Assembly (NCBI GenBank): GCA_002887195.1
Contig: PJAB01001743.1
Location: forward strand, 1-12,501
Direction: 5' to 3'
Source: Chrysochromulina parva
Taxonomy: Eukaryota; Haptophyta; Prymnesiales; Chrysochromulinaceae
DNA length: 12,501 nucleotides
Shown: in pieces, positions 12,067-12,501 of the stretch
Position numbering within the stretch: the stretch's first letter is position 1
How the letters are laid out: every line of letters starts with the position of its first letter
Program-made: the position numbers and the translations under genes
Notes under the pieces: model-generated
Database searches by the model: none
What the model saw: only the letters and a program-made list of their open reading frames with translations
Told to the model about the DNA's origin: nothing

Positions 12067-12405
12067 CCCACGTCCCAGTGGCATTGCCCAGATCCAACCT
12101 CCTCGCCCCGGCATGTGCGTGCTCCACATCCGTGAACATTACGCCCCTACAACGGCCCGTAGCCCCCCCCGGGATTCCCATTTCGAGAGAATCTGTGACG
12201 CGCAGAGCTCACGCATGTCGCACGTTGCGACCAGGTTCACGCTTGGTCCTCACCAACGTCTGAGGGCTTCTTGCCCCTTCCTCAGAGTATGCATGCATCA
12301 TTCTAGGCATGCAAGCGGCTGTTGTCGGCCTGGAAAGTGAGCAGGGCAGCGCGCGCAGAGCCGATCAACCCCTCGATCATTGAGGCATGGCCCTCCGGCA
12401 GTGTC

Positions 12406-12477
12406 GCCGAGCTGTAGGTTGGAGCCGAGCTATAGGGTGGAGCCGAGCTGTAGGTTGGAGCCGAGCTGTAGGTTGGA
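12406..12477 (+). repeat. Four tandem 18-bp repeats
   Basis: The unit is GCCGAGCTGTAGGTTGGA; the second unit has two changes (CTATAGGG). The period is a multiple of 3 and one minus-strand frame is open (LQPTAR-like), but the plus-strand unit holds TAG, so coding is unproven. The window ends just after it. Confidence 0.85.
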
Positions 12478-12501
12478 GCCAATGGAGCACAGGAGGTCGC
12501 C

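Larger units (their letters stand above)
11608..12501. other. 3' intergenic region without a convincing gene
   Basis: This holds the 3' UTR of the GTPase gene, a TATA-like ATATAAAG at 11845-11852 of uncertain meaning, the diverged inverted repeat at 11955-12066, and an 18-bp tandem repeat at 12406-12477. Short open frames here show no domain or codon pattern I recognise. A first exon of a gene beyond the right edge cannot be excluded. Confidence 0.5.

Noticed and set aside
12050..12075. tRNA T-loop or B-box-like GATCGAATCC
   Set aside because: The bases on the two sides do not pair as a T stem and no acceptor, D or anticodon arms are visible. It is simply part of the dispersed repeat.

Overview
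The window looks like nuclear DNA of a GC-rich, secondarily photosynthetic microbial eukaryote. A haptophyte (Emiliania/Chrysochromulina/Prymnesium type) is my best guess, and a pelagophyte or related alga is the main alternative. The reasons are spliceosomal introns (including a likely GC-AG one), two proteins with multi-part plastid-targeting leaders (ER signal peptide plus transit peptide, one also with a twin-arginine lumen signal), a mitochondrial presequence on a third protein, and long filamin-repeat and low-complexity proteins. Nothing here is organised like a bacterial operon. The species is inferred, not read from the sequence.

Layout, left to right. (1) 1-1002 (+): the 3' part of a membrane protein with an Ala/Ser/Thr-rich extracellular domain, one membrane helix, and a charged then glycine-rich tail. 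(2) 1003-1450: convergent 3' intergenic DNA. (3) 1451-7508 (-): a filamin-repeat protein that I reconstruct as 8 exons and 7 introns, encoding 1659 residues with about ten filamin/ABP280 immunoglobulin-like repeats and no calponin-homology actin-binding head. (4) 7779-8369 (-): a small thylakoid-lumen protein resembling the helical PSII extrinsic subunits PsbQ/Psb31. (5) 8524-9101 (+): a three-exon gene for a 110-residue mitochondrial protein whose core matches the C-terminal end of cytochrome c oxidase subunit 1, i.e. a nucleus-encoded 'Cox1-c' fragment, divergently transcribed from gene 4 across about 150 bp. (6) 9552-11607 (+): a two-exon, probably plastid-targeted COG0523/CobW-type GTPase metallochaperone with a His/Cys-rich repeat between its GTPase and CobW C-terminal domains. 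(7) 11608-12501: no convincing gene; it holds a diverged inverted copy of sequence from 955-1049 and an 18-bp tandem repeat.

The most unusual feature is the introns of genes 3 and 6. Most are bounded by direct duplications of the adjoining exon sequence (up to 37/37 identical). The splice points fall at equivalent positions inside the two copies, as AG|GT (or AG|GC): the upstream copy supplies the donor and the downstream copy the acceptor. The interiors are minisatellites built on a CTGATTGCC / CTGATGGCC theme, always in the sense orientation of the host gene although the two genes lie on opposite strands. Many units contain a plausible branch point (CTGAT), a pyrimidine stretch and a CAG acceptor. 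A separate 24-bp sequence occurs in opposite orientations at two sites of gene 3, each inside a different 21-22 bp direct duplication. Together these read as a record of recent intron gain by local duplication and/or introner-like insertion.

All exon joins were inferred from reading frame, splice dinucleotides and domain continuity; there is no transcript evidence here.
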